Of a stretch of DNA of 64,000 nt, positions 1-11,048 are shown piece by piece (position 1 is the first letter of the stretch; every line of letters starts with the position of its first letter). The stretch comes from Armatimonas rosea (lineage in GTDB: Bacteria; Armatimonadota; Armatimonadia; Armatimonadales; Armatimonadaceae). Position numbers and translations under genes: made by a program. The notes under the pieces were generated by a model, which saw only the letters and a program-made list of their open reading frames with translations, did no database searches and was not told the origin of the DNA. Location: positions 157,852 through 221,851 of the forward strand of contig NZ_JACHGW010000006.1 of NCBI RefSeq assembly GCF_014202505.1, in the 5' to 3' direction.

Positions 1-146
1 GGTGGCTGGAGGCCCCCCACATAGACCCGGATACCCGCTGCTACCATCTCCTCGTTCAGTGCGTCGATCGCGCGGTCCATGGCCTCATCCTCGACCGTGA
101 AAGCCTCGTAGTCATCGGGGTGGTAGATCGCAACCAAATACTTCAT
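1..146 (-). CDS. YCII/DGPF-related protein, N-terminal fragment
   Basis: The reading frame starts at ATG 146 and runs off the left edge, so only the first 48 codons are present. The peptide begins MKYLVAIYHPDDYEAF and reaches VYVGGLQPP at the edge. This matches the N-terminal half of the YCII-related (DGPF) family, small alpha/beta-barrel proteins of mostly unknown function that are often linked to ECF sigma factors. A purine-rich Shine-Dalgarno (GGAAGGAAA) lies just upstream. The family call rests on the MKYLxxIY opening and the GGLQPP turn. Confidence 0.7.
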   Translation of the reverse strand, partial: MKYLVAIYHPDDYEAFTVEDEAMDRAIDALNEEMVAAGIRVYVGGLQP

Positions 147-217
147 TCTTTTTTCCTTCCTTCTCGGACTTGTCGATTGGCAGACAGGGAAATCGACAAA
201 ACGACAAAAATAGTTGT

Positions 218-3191
<2,974 letters not shown>

Positions 3192-3204
3192 CCATGAAGC
3201 GTCC

Positions 3205-4335
3205 TTAAACTCCTTGAATCCCCAGCATTCCGGAAAGGATCGCCTCTGCTTGGTGTGGATATTGTGTGAAGTGCGCCTCTAACGCCTCCGCAGTCACAGC
3301 CCCGACCGCGCTTGCTGCCTCGGGGTTAGCCAGTCGGTTCTTGGTCGGCCCCTCAAACTGCGGATTGCGCACCCGAACCGAGATCACCACGGCAACTCCC
3401 AGCCCGGCCTTGCGCGGCTCGAACTCCCGCCCATGCGCTCGTGCCCACCTCCCGAGGGTTCGCGCGACCGCCTGCCGAAACCCCGTGAGCGGTGTCCCCG
3501 CATCGGGGAGCTCGACCCCATTGCCAAAGATGCGCCACACGGGCTCGTCCTCGGTGAAGAAAAACGCCACCTCGGCCTCGGTGCCGTCTTTGGTGCCAGA
3601 GCCCGCGATCACGGTCTCGTGCACCGGCCGTCGCCCCGCCACGTTCTCGATTGCCCACTCCGAGATGCCGCCGGGGAAGTGGAGCACCTGCGGATCACAG
3701 CCCAGGGCTTCATCGGTGAAGGTGACCGTGAGCTGGGGATAGAGGAACGCCTGCTGGCGCAAGTTCGCCAGCAGCCGCTCGACAGACCATTCTGTCGTGG
3801 AGAAAATCTCCGGGTCGGGTTTAAAGCGAATCTGCGTCCCGCTGGGGCCATTAAAAGCGCTCTCGCGCTCCGACACCAGCTCGCCCCGCTCCGTCCGAAT
3901 CACCACCTCGCGCCCCGCCTGCCAGACCGTCGTCTCCATCCATTCGGCCAGAGCGCAGACACAGCAGGTTCCGACGCCGTGCAAGCCACCACCAACACGA
4001 AATGTCGTCTCTACTTTGGAGAACTTACCTCGGTAATGAAGCTCCATGAGCACCGCTTTCAGCGTCTCTAGGGGAATTCCCCGACCACTGTCGCGAACAC
4101 TCAGGCTGCCATCTGTGTGGAGAGTCACCTCGATCTGGTTACAGTGCCCTGCAACAGCCTCATTGACACCGTTATCCACTAACTCCTTAAAGAGGTGGTG
4201 CATTCCTGGAATGCCTGTGTTGCCGATATACATTGCGGGACGGTAGCGGACGGCTTCCAGTCCAACGAGTTTGACCAGAACGACATCCGTGTAATCTGCT
4301 TCAATCTTCTTGATCTTTGGAGTGACTTCTTCCAT
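3205..4335 (-). CDS. GyrB-like ATPase/transducer protein lacking TOPRIM
   Basis: A 376-residue paralogue of the N-terminal half of GyrB. It keeps the GHKL ATPase motifs (KELVDNGVNEAV, DSGRGIPL, GGGLHGVGTCC) and the transducer lysine loop (PTKNRLANPE). It stops cleanly (LSGMLGIQGV) where GyrB would continue into the linker and TOPRIM domain. It therefore lacks the EGDSAGG and DxD cleavage residues and cannot support strand passage alone. Start ATG 4335 is chosen because GAAAGG lies 8 bases upstream; an in-frame TTG at 4350 is the alternative. It is co-directional with gyrB and 37 bases upstream of it. Differences from GyrB, such as DNGVNE for DNSIDE, argue against a recent duplication. It may heterodimerise with GyrB through the N-gate (inference). 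Confidence 0.85.
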   Translation of the reverse strand: MEEVTPKIKKIEADYTDVVLVKLVGLEAVRYRPAMYIGNTGIPGMHHLFKELVDNGVNEAVAGHCNQIEVTLHTDGSLSVRDSGRGIPLETLKAVLMELHYRGKFSKVETTFRVGGGLHGVGTCCVCALAEWMETTVWQAGREVVIRTERGELVSERESAFNGPSGTQIRFKPDPEIFSTTEWSVERLLANLRQQAFLYPQLTVTFTDEALGCDPQVLHFPGGISEWAIENVAGRRPVHETVIAGSGTKDGTEAEVAFFFTEDEPVWRIFGNGVELPDAGTPLTGFRQAVARTLGRWARAHGREFEPRKAGLGVAVVISVRVRNPQFEGPTKNRLANPEAASAVGAVTAEALEAHFTQYPHQAEAILSGMLGIQGV

Positions 4336-4384
4336 GTGAAAGCCTTTCAATAATTAGTCTGAATCTGTCAATGGCTAACAGAAT

Positions 4385-4390
4385 ATTCTA
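4385..4390 (-). promoter_or_regulatory. -10 element for the GyrB-like gene
   Basis: TAGAAT on the minus strand predicts transcription starting near 4377 and a ~40-base leader containing the GAAAGG Shine-Dalgarno. Its -35 position falls at the edge of the palindrome 4411-4445. Confidence 0.45.
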
Positions 4391-4410
4391 TCAGAATTGC
4401 GACTTTTTCG

Positions 4411-4445
4411 CCCGTTTTCGCCGATTTCCAATCGGCGAAAACGGG
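4411..4445. repeat. Perfect 16-bp inverted repeat between divergent genes
   Basis: The left arm CCCGTTTTCGCCGATT, a TCC loop and an exact reverse-complement arm. It lies between the -10 boxes of the GyrB-like gene (minus) and the second phosphodiester glycosidase (plus), covering both -35 regions. It could be a shared operator or a bidirectional terminator-like hairpin. Confidence 0.75.
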
Positions 4446-4451
4446 TAGAAT
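4446..4451 (+). promoter_or_regulatory. Leaderless-type -10 element
   Basis: GGGTAGAAT ends 9 bases before ATG 4461, with no Shine-Dalgarno between. Transcription should start at or next to the start codon. Confidence 0.55.
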
Positions 4452-4460
4452 GAGGGCGCT

Positions 4461-6173
4461 ATGTTTACGCCTCTGGTTGCCTTTGTGGCACTTTTCTGTG
4501 TCTCCGCTCCCGCTGTCAAGAAGAAAGTGGTGGTGCGACAGCTCGCGCCGGGGGTGGAGCTACTGCAAGAGGTGACCCCAAGCGGCGACAAAGACGGGCC
4601 GCTGGTGGTGACAACGGTGCGGATCGACCCGAAGGTAAAGGGGGTGCGGGTCGAGGCGGCGCTGGGCGGCGGTGGGGTCTGGGCCAACGATGCGACCCTG
4701 GGACGAGAGATTCCCTCCAAGACCGTCGCGCGGCGCAAGGCGGTCGCGGGGATCAATGCGGGCTTTTTTCCCTTCGCGGGCAATCCCATCGGGCTGCACG
4801 TGGAGAACGGCGAGCTGGTAACCGAGCCGGGCCTGCCACGCACCGCATTTGTGCTCCTTGATGACGGTACGGTCTCGTTTCCACGGTTCTCATTTGAGGG
4901 GACGGTCAACGGGGGGGCGCTCCAGGGCCTCAACCGGAAGCCAGGAAAAGGCAACGAGCTGCTGCTCTTTACCCCGATCTTCGCGGACAAGACTCTCAAG
5001 ACAGACGGGCGCGTTGAAGTGATTGTCGAGGGCGTGCCCCTGCCGCTCAAGCTCGGGTCAATCGTGACGGGGAAAGTTGCCGCGGTGCGTGAGGGCGGGC
5101 TGACTCCGCTGGCACCGGGGACTCTCGTGCTCTCGGCGGGTGGCGACTCGGTGGACTGGCTCAAGGGCTGGGCCAAGCCGGGCGAGGCGGTGACGATTGC
5201 GCTCAAAGCGACGCCGCTGGACCGAAAGCTGGACCCAAGCAAGATCCTTCAGGCAGTGACTGGCTCAGGGCGGCTCCTGGCAGGCGGCAAGTTTGCGCTG
5301 GACCTGAAGGCGGAGAAGATCGGGGCGAGCTTCTCGACAACACGCCACCCACGCACCGCCGTCGGGGTGACCGCCGACGGAAAGTTGCTCTTTGTGACGG
5401 TAGATGGGCGCCAGGCGAGCCTCTCCCGAGGTGCCTCCCTGACCGAGCTGGCAGGGATTATGCTGGCTCTGGGTGCAGTGGAGGCCGTGAACCTCGATGG
5501 CGGGGGCTCGTCGGCGTGCGCGGTTCGTGGCGCGGTTGCCAACTCGCCGTCGGAGGGAGTCGAGCGCCCGGTCGCCGATAGCCTGCTGGTCTTTGCGGAA
5601 GAGAGCTCGATGCCGCAGAGCGAGGTCGCCCTCCCCACACAGCCACAGGTGCTGACGGTCGGGGAGACCCGCTCCTTTCCCCTCCCCGAGGGCGTGGACT
5701 CGGCAAGTGTTGCGTGGACAGTCGCGGGTGGGATTGGCTTTGTCGATCAAGAGGGGAGCTTTCGCGCCCTTCGGGCAGGCAAGGGGGCACTGGTTCTCTG
5801 GCGCGGTACACAGGCGAGCCGCATCCCGCTCGTGGTGGTAAAGTCCGGTGCAAAGGCCACGCCCGAGCCCAAGCTGGACAACGCCGCGTTTGTCCCGCAG
5901 GCGGTGTTCAACGACGACGGGACCCAGCTGACAATCACGATAGCCAATAGCGAGGGGGACAAGCTAGGGAGCGAGGCGATTCAGCTCACCGTGACCGGTG
6001 GCACCGTCGTGTCAAACCCGGTGTCCACGGACTCTAGAGGCGTGGCGAGCGTGACAATTCAGTGGGACACGGCGACCGCCCCCGACGCGCGCCAGGTCAA
6101 GGTTTCGTCGCCGCTCAAGCGCTTCCAGAGCGTGATTGTGAAGCCTGCTAAAAAGCTGCCCACTCAAAAATGA
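4461..6173 (+). CDS. Secreted phosphodiester glycosidase with Ig-like C-terminus
   Basis: A 570-residue protein with an N-terminal signal (MFTPLVAFVALFCVSAPA). The NAGPA/DUF2233 domain covers roughly residues 20-390, with AGINAGFFPFAGNPIGLH and AVNLDGGGSSACAVRG as the two hallmark blocks. The C-terminal 180 residues look like bacterial Ig-like modules (AWTVAGGIGF; LTVTGGTVVS followed by DSRGVASVTIQW). It is larger than the paralogue at 218-1117. It probably acts on glycosidic phosphodiesters outside the cytoplasm; the substrate is unknown. Its 3' end overlaps the convergent dehydrogenase gene by 26 bases. Confidence 0.8.
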   Translation: MFTPLVAFVALFCVSAPAVKKKVVVRQLAPGVELLQEVTPSGDKDGPLVVTTVRIDPKVKGVRVEAALGGGGVWANDATLGREIPSKTVARRKAVAGINAGFFPFAGNPIGLHVENGELVTEPGLPRTAFVLLDDGTVSFPRFSFEGTVNGGALQGLNRKPGKGNELLLFTPIFADKTLKTDGRVEVIVEGVPLPLKLGSIVTGKVAAVREGGLTPLAPGTLVLSAGGDSVDWLKGWAKPGEAVTIALKATPLDRKLDPSKILQAVTGSGRLLAGGKFALDLKAEKIGASFSTTRHPRTAVGVTADGKLLFVTVDGRQASLSRGASLTELAGIMLALGAVEAVNLDGGGSSACAVRGAVANSPSEGVERPVADSLLVFAEESSMPQSEVALPTQPQVLTVGETRSFPLPEGVDSASVAWTVAGGIGFVDQEGSFRALRAGKGALVLWRGTQASRIPLVVVKSGAKATPEPKLDNAAFVPQAVFNDDGTQLTITIANSEGDKLGSEAIQLTVTGGTVVSNPVSTDSRGVASVTIQWDTATAPDARQVKVSSPLKRFQSVIVKPAKKLPTQK

Positions 6174-7143
6174 CGGTCTGAATCCCTGAGTGACGGTCGC
6201 GGAGGAGCTCGTAGGCTTTGGGGGCTTCCTCGGTGGGAAGGGTCAGGCTGGCGAGATCGCGCACCACGAGCTTCTTCTGCTCGATCAGCTCCAGCGCCTG
6301 CCGGATATCGTCGCGGCGGGCATCACGAGGAATGAGAAACGTCACCTCGTTCTGGAAGGCAGACTGGTAGGGCAGGGTCAGGTCGCCGGGGTAGCTTCCC
6401 TGGATCAGGTAGCGTGTCCCCTGGATATCGAACTCGTCCCAGGCAACACTCCGGGCCAGAGTCAGTGCCTCGGTGAGGACACTGGCCACCCCTGTGGTGT
6501 CCACTATAATGCTGGCCCCGTCGGGCAGGAGGGTAAGTAGCTGCTCGAAGAGGTCGTCGCCGGCGATGATCTCCAGCCCGAGCTTGGAGAGAGCATCCGT
6601 CCCGAGCCCGAAGTAGTCCACCCCAATCACGCGGACCCCTTGCTGGATATAGAGCCGCGCCGTGAGAATGCCAACCGGCCCCAGCCCGATCACCACCACC
6701 ACCTCACCCACCTGCGGGCGCGCAAGCTGCATCCCTCGGTTGGAGATTGCGGCCAGACGCGCGAGGGGCGCGTCGCGAAGGGGGACCCCGAGAGGAAGGG
6801 GGATGGTCTCTGACGCCCGACGAACCGCGTGCCCGATATGCCCGCCCCAGCAGCGCTCTTGGCCCGCGACACGGCTGGTGCCGCTACAAAAGACACGGGT
6901 TCCCGGAAGAATCCCCGCCTCCTCACCGCTCTCGACGACAATTCCGGTGAGGGCGTAGCCGGGGATAAGCGGGAACTTCGAGGCGGCGGGGTGTTGCCCG
7001 GAGAGGACGCGCATCTCAACACCAGGGCTGATGCACGTAAACGATGTCTTAATCAGCACCTCGTCGGGCTCTGGCTCGGGAACCTCGACCGTGCGAACCT
7101 CAACCACTCCCGGACTGGGGAAGACAACCGCTCTCGTTTTCAT
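6148..7143 (-). CDS. Zinc-type alcohol dehydrogenase superfamily oxidoreductase
   Basis: A 331-residue medium-chain dehydrogenase. The N-terminal GroES-like half has PGYALTGIVVESG, and the Rossmann half has VVVVIGLGPVGILTARL and then VIGVDYFGLG. The usual structural-zinc cysteine cluster is not evident, so it may be a non-zinc or BchC-like member. ATG 7143 overlaps the TGA of the upstream MFS gene (ATGA), with GGGAAAAG as Shine-Dalgarno, so the two are translationally coupled. The reaction is NAD(P)-dependent oxidoreduction of an unknown substrate. Confidence 0.75.
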   Translation of the reverse strand: MKTRAVVFPSPGVVEVRTVEVPEPEPDEVLIKTSFTCISPGVEMRVLSGQHPAASKFPLIPGYALTGIVVESGEEAGILPGTRVFCSGTSRVAGQERCWGGHIGHAVRRASETIPLPLGVPLRDAPLARLAAISNRGMQLARPQVGEVVVVIGLGPVGILTARLYIQQGVRVIGVDYFGLGTDALSKLGLEIIAGDDLFEQLLTLLPDGASIIVDTTGVASVLTEALTLARSVAWDEFDIQGTRYLIQGSYPGDLTLPYQSAFQNEVTFLIPRDARRDDIRQALELIEQKKLVVRDLASLTLPTEEAPKAYELLRDRHSGIQTVIFEWAAF

Positions 7144-8312
7144 GATTTCTTTTCCCTGGGTAGGAGTAGCATGGCGACTAGTGCTCCACCGGCTCCTACC
7201 CAAAACGGTGCCGACGGGGAGACTCTCTCGTAGAGTAGCCCTGCCAAGAGGCTTGCCGGAAGCGCTCCGAGCCCGACAACCAGATGAAAGACCCCAAGCT
7301 GCTGCCCGCGTGCGTTCGGGTCCGAGAGATCCGCAGCGAGTGCCTTCTGTGCCCCTTGCGTGAGGGTGTAGTAGAGCCCGTAGAGAAGAAAGAGCCCGAG
7401 CACTCCCGAAAATCCTAGACCACCGGGAAGCAGGGCGAACCCGGCATAGACCAGAGCAAAGACTCCCCAGCCCGCCAAGATCAGCGGCACCCGCCCGATC
7501 TTGTCCGACCGCTTACCCACAATATAGCCTAAGCTTGCCTCGACGACATTAAACAGGGCATAGACCAGTAGTATATTTTGCGGCGAGAGGCCCGCTCCCT
7601 CCTGTGCGCGCAGAAGCAGGAACTGGTCCGACGAGTTCGAGAGGCTAAAGATTCCCACCGCGAGCAGAAAGCGCTGGTAGGTGGGGGAGATTCCGCTGAG
7701 GGAGAAGCGGGGTACGGTCTTATTCGCTGCCTCGCGACGGGGTTGCTCTTTGACGACAAGCCACAGGAGGAGAACACCAAGGACGGCCGGGATAAACGCG
7801 AGCCAATAGAGGGTGCGGAGCGACTCGGGGTGAGTGCGCAGATACCAGTAGCCGACCAAGGGGCCAAGCACTGCCCCCGTGGTATCGAGGCTGCGGTGCA
7901 GTCCATAGGCCCGGCCGCGTTGTTCTTTGGGGCAGATATCGGCGATGAGGGCATCGCGTGGGGCTCCGCGCAGGCCCTTACCGGTGCGGTCGAGTAGCCG
8001 TGCGCCGAGCACGAGGGGCCAGCCACCCGCGACTCCGATCAGCGGCTTTGAAAGGGCTGCCAAGCCGTACCCCAAGAGAGCCAGGGGTTTTCGCCGCCCC
8101 ATCCGATCCGAGACAGTCCCTGAGTAGAGCTTGAGGGTACTGGCGGTCGCCTCCGCGAGCCCCTCAATCAGCCCCAGTGCCCACGCCGGAGCACCGAGGA
8201 GGCGAAGGAGCCGCCCATTGAGGGGATAGACCATCTCGCTGGAGAGGTCGGTGAGGAGGCTAACAAGCCCGAGCGCCTTGACGGTGGCGGGGAGGGGGCG
8301 CTCAGGGTCCAT
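7140..8312 (-). CDS. MFS transporter
   Basis: A 390-residue, multi-spanning Major Facilitator protein with about 12 hydrophobic segments. The MFS loop 2-3 signature is seen as SGTVSDRMGRRKPLALLGYG, and a related loop 8-9 motif as GKRSDKIGRVPL. Close relatives are annotated as generic or drug-type efflux permeases; the substrate cannot be read from sequence. Start ATG 8312 is preferred over an upstream GTG at 8321 because the -10 element (8322-8327) touches that GTG. It heads a two-gene operon with the dehydrogenase. Confidence 0.85.
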   Translation of the reverse strand: MDPERPLPATVKALGLVSLLTDLSSEMVYPLNGRLLRLLGAPAWALGLIEGLAEATASTLKLYSGTVSDRMGRRKPLALLGYGLAALSKPLIGVAGGWPLVLGARLLDRTGKGLRGAPRDALIADICPKEQRGRAYGLHRSLDTTGAVLGPLVGYWYLRTHPESLRTLYWLAFIPAVLGVLLLWLVVKEQPRREAANKTVPRFSLSGISPTYQRFLLAVGIFSLSNSSDQFLLLRAQEGAGLSPQNILLVYALFNVVEASLGYIVGKRSDKIGRVPLILAGWGVFALVYAGFALLPGGLGFSGVLGLFLLYGLYYTLTQGAQKALAADLSDPNARGQQLGVFHLVVGLGALPASLLAGLLYERVSPSAPFWVGAGGALVAMLLLPREKKS

Positions 8313-8321
8313 GGTGCGCAC

Positions 8322-8327
8322 AGTATA
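8322..8327 (-). promoter_or_regulatory. Leaderless-type -10 element of the MFS operon
   Basis: The minus strand reads GGTATACT, ending 9 bases before ATG 8312. No Shine-Dalgarno is present. Confidence 0.5.
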
Positions 8328-8345
8328 CCCCCGCTCGTCGAAGCG

Positions 8346-9035
8346 TCAGGAGAGCGCCAGGTTCTCTTTGTCGAAGTACCGTCGGAGCGAGTTCATGGCG
8401 TGGCGAAGGAGAGAGCGTGGGGTCGAGGTCTCCACATTCAAGAGGGCGGCGATCTCGTGGAACTCTTTGTGCTCGTAGTAGCGCCAGATCAAGACCTGAC
8501 GCTGTCGAAGCGGGAGCTGCGCGATAGCACCAGGCAGCAGGTGCCGTACTCTATCCATCAGGATCTTATCGTCCCACTGGTCGGTTGGGTTGAGCTCGAC
8601 CGCGCTCTCTTCGTGAAGCTCCACGGAGACCTCTCGCTGCTCGTAGCGCCACTCGCGACGGGCAAAGGTAAAGGTCGAGGTGGTGAGCTGGTGTACCAGG
8701 TAGGCGCGGAGTGGCACCCCGCGCTGTGGGTCGTAGGCATCCAGCAGCTCACAGAAAATACAGAAGATCTCCCCTTCAAGATCCTTGCGAATCTCAGGGT
8801 TGTTTCCGTACTTCCAGATCAGGCGGTTGACCAAGGGCCGAAACTCTGAGAACAGAGTGTTACGGGAGACACCTGCCCACTCACCTGTCGTTGCTCCTTG
8901 TAGGAGGGAGCTGTCCTCTTCAGTCGCTAACATCTTATTGTTTACTGGTTTCATTTTTTCCCATGAGGCGGCTGGTCGTTTGTCTTCTCTGAATGCTTGG
9001 GAGCGATCTTCGGGAGGTCTCGCCTGGTTGACCAA
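8346..9035 (-). CDS. RNA polymerase sigma-70 family factor
   Basis: About 229 residues. Region 2 is recognisable around FSEFRPLVNRLIWKYGNN and YDPQRGVPLRAYLVHQL, and region 4 as a C-terminal helix-turn-helix (LPLRQRQVLIWRYYEHKEFHEIAALLNV). There is no region 3. Start: TTG 9035 has a perfect AGGAGG 6 bases upstream, giving an 80-residue N-terminal extension; ATG 8954 (GGGAAAAA) is the alternative and yields 202 residues. It is monocistronic and opposite to nothing. The regulon is unknown, and no anti-sigma gene is adjacent. Confidence 0.8.
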   Translation of the reverse strand: MVNQARPPEDRSQAFREDKRPAASWEKMKPVNNKMLATEEDSSLLQGATTGEWAGVSRNTLFSEFRPLVNRLIWKYGNNPEIRKDLEGEIFCIFCELLDAYDPQRGVPLRAYLVHQLTTSTFTFARREWRYEQREVSVELHEESAVELNPTDQWDDKILMDRVRHLLPGAIAQLPLRQRQVLIWRYYEHKEFHEIAALLNVETSTPRSLLRHAMNSLRRYFDKENLALS

Positions 9036-9376
9036 GCTGAGCCTCCTCTTTTACGGTATGGGGAATGAACCGGGTTCGGTGGTGAGAGCACGGAGGTTCT
9101 CAAAAACGGGGACCTGTCTTGTGCCTACCTAAATGCCATTCTAGCACGGAAGTCTGTACAAACTCTTGACAAGTCTTGTGATGTTGGCGGACACATAGGA
9201 AAATTATAGCATGCCACTCGGGTGCCCGACGGAGAGATTCTATTAATTCTTGATGGGAAAGGGGTGAAATTTTTCTCGTTTCTAACGGGGCCGAGAGGTG
9301 GAAAGAAACCGGGTAGAAAAATTTTGAATCTCACCCAGAGACCGTGATCCCCAGTTATTTGGAGTCGCGCCTCCGG
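9036..9376. other. Intergenic region upstream of the sigma factor
   Basis: A ~340-base AT-richer stretch between the sigma factor start and the DUF885 stop. It holds the sigma factor Shine-Dalgarno (AGGAGG, 9042-9047) and, on the minus strand, a TATAAT box at 9203-9208 with a 23-codon frame beginning 6 bases after it. The rest shows no clear feature. Confidence 0.5.
9125..9196 (-). CDS. Possible leaderless 23-residue peptide upstream of sigma factor
   Basis: ATG 9196 lies 6 bases after a perfect TATAAT (9203-9208), matching the leaderless start geometry of other genes here. The frame encodes a 23-residue peptide beginning MCPPTSQDL and ends 89 bases before the sigma factor start. It may be a leader peptide or an accident of the long 5' leader. 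There are no homology clues. Confidence 0.3.
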   Translation of the reverse strand: MCPPTSQDLSRVCTDFRARMAFR

Positions 9377-11008
9377 CTAGAAGTGCCAGAGCAGGTCGGT
9401 GTTTTTCTCCAGTGGGTGGTCCAGCAGAAACGCACGGAGCGCCGGGATGGGCATGAGGTTCTCGCGCAGAAAGGCATCGTGGAAGGCGCGGTCGGTCTTG
9501 CCGGAGGCGAGCCACTCCGTATGCAGCGCATGAACCTGCATCCCCCCGATCAAGTAGGCAAGCTGGTAGAGCGGGTCGTAGTTGCCCCCGAAGCTGCGGC
9601 GCACCTCAGCCTCGGCGTTCTTGGGCTCGTGGCCCACCTCCTCCACCAGCAGGTCGATACACTGCTGCGGTGTCCACTCCCCAAGATGGAACTTCAGTGA
9701 GAAAAGCACGCGGGCGCAGCGGTGCAGGCGCCAGAAGAGCATCCCCACTCTTTGGAGAGCCGTCTGCGGGAAGCCGCGCTCCCAGAGGAGAAACTCCCAG
9801 TGCAGGGTCCAGCCCTCCACCCAGAACGCCGTCCAGAACTGCCGCCGGTAGGGCCGGTAGCGCTCCTGAAAAAACGACTGCATGTAGTGGCCGGGAATGA
9901 GCTCGTGGTGGACCGTGGCGCGGGCGAAGGCTTTGTTGTTGCCGCGCTGGCTCATCTGCTTAAAGTCGTGCTCCATGGAGTCTGTCGGGTAGGAGACCCA
10001 GATCGTCTCGCCGCCCAGGAAGAAGGGATTGACCCGCTGCATCTCCGGCGACATCATGATCATCCGCCAGCCGTCGCGGGCGAGCTCGGGCACGGTCAGC
10101 AGCTCGTTGTCTTCCACAAAGGCAATTGCCTCGCGCGTGAGGTCGCGGATCAGCCCCACTTGCTCGCCCGGCTTGCAGTGGTCTTGCTTGGCCGCCTCGA
10201 TCGCCGCGCGTCCGTCCGGTAGCCCTAGCTCCTGCGCCGCTCGCTCTAGCTCTGCGAGGCACCACTGACGATCGGCATCGGCCTTGGAAATCAATTCTTC
10301 CGGCGTGTAGGGGATAAAGTTGGCCCGAAGCTCCGAGATCAGCGCCTCGCGCCCCACCGGGTCCCCGACAATGGCGTCGTTATCCGATGGCTTGAGCGCG
10401 GCAGCGTACTCGGTGAGCGCCTTGTCCAGCTTCTCATAGGGCACGCGGCACCACCAGCCGACCAGAGGATCGTAGCCGCCATAGAACGTCCACCAGTTTT
10501 TCAGCGTCTCCTTAACACTCTCTGTGGCTTTGGCGGCGCGACCTCTCCCCGCCGCTGAGACGGCGACCCGGGTACCCTCTGGGTGCGGCTTCGCGAAGAG
10601 GGTGATGGCGCTGAGTGCGCGATCAAGGACGTCTGCTGCTGCTTCTGCATCGATGGGCAAGTGATCGCGCCGGGCATCGTCGAGCTGGGTGAGCGGGAGC
10701 ACAAACGGCACGAGGCTTGCGATCTCGTCGAACTCCGCCTTGCTCCGCCCGAGGCGCTCGCTCTCGCGGGTGAGGAGGTTACGAAAGAGGAGCCAGTCGA
10801 GGCGATCGGGCCGCGTGAACGCGTCGAAGGGGAGCTTCTCTAGTGCCTCGGTCCACGCACCAAAGTATGCGGTGAGCTTTTCGTAGCGCAGCGGCGAGTA
10901 GGCATTGGGGTAGCGGCGCTCGATAGCGGAGCGGTCCGATGCAAAGCGCGCCAAGATGGCGGGCATTCGGTCCTGGGAAGGGGTAAGGAGCTCGTCGAGG
11001 GGGATCAT
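9377..11008 (-). CDS. DUF885 family putative metallopeptidase
   Basis: A 543-residue DUF885 protein. The family's zinc-peptidase-like motif is seen as HHELIPGHYMQ, with a downstream glutamate in WVEGWTLHWE, consistent with an HExxxGH-type metal site. There is no signal peptide, so it is likely cytoplasmic. Start ATG 11008 is set by a TATAAT box 6 bases upstream; the frame opens further but only through that promoter. It lies 40 bases downstream of the flavin reductase gene, with its own promoter. A peptidase role is inferred from the family; the substrate is unknown. Confidence 0.8.
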   Translation of the reverse strand: MIPLDELLTPSQDRMPAILARFASDRSAIERRYPNAYSPLRYEKLTAYFGAWTEALEKLPFDAFTRPDRLDWLLFRNLLTRESERLGRSKAEFDEIASLVPFVLPLTQLDDARRDHLPIDAEAAADVLDRALSAITLFAKPHPEGTRVAVSAAGRGRAAKATESVKETLKNWWTFYGGYDPLVGWWCRVPYEKLDKALTEYAAALKPSDNDAIVGDPVGREALISELRANFIPYTPEELISKADADRQWCLAELERAAQELGLPDGRAAIEAAKQDHCKPGEQVGLIRDLTREAIAFVEDNELLTVPELARDGWRMIMMSPEMQRVNPFFLGGETIWVSYPTDSMEHDFKQMSQRGNNKAFARATVHHELIPGHYMQSFFQERYRPYRRQFWTAFWVEGWTLHWEFLLWERGFPQTALQRVGMLFWRLHRCARVLFSLKFHLGEWTPQQCIDLLVEEVGHEPKNAEAEVRRSFGGNYDPLYQLAYLIGGMQVHALHTEWLASGKTDRAFHDAFLRENLMPIPALRAFLLDHPLEKNTDLLWHF

Positions 11009-11014
11009 GCGGCG

Positions 11015-11020
11015 ATTATA
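11015..11020 (-). promoter_or_regulatory. Leaderless-type -10 element of the DUF885 gene
   Basis: The minus strand reads TTGGGTATAAT, ending 6 bases before ATG 11008. Confidence 0.6.
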
Positions 11021-11048
11021 CCCAATCCCGCCGCTCCCATCGGCTGGA

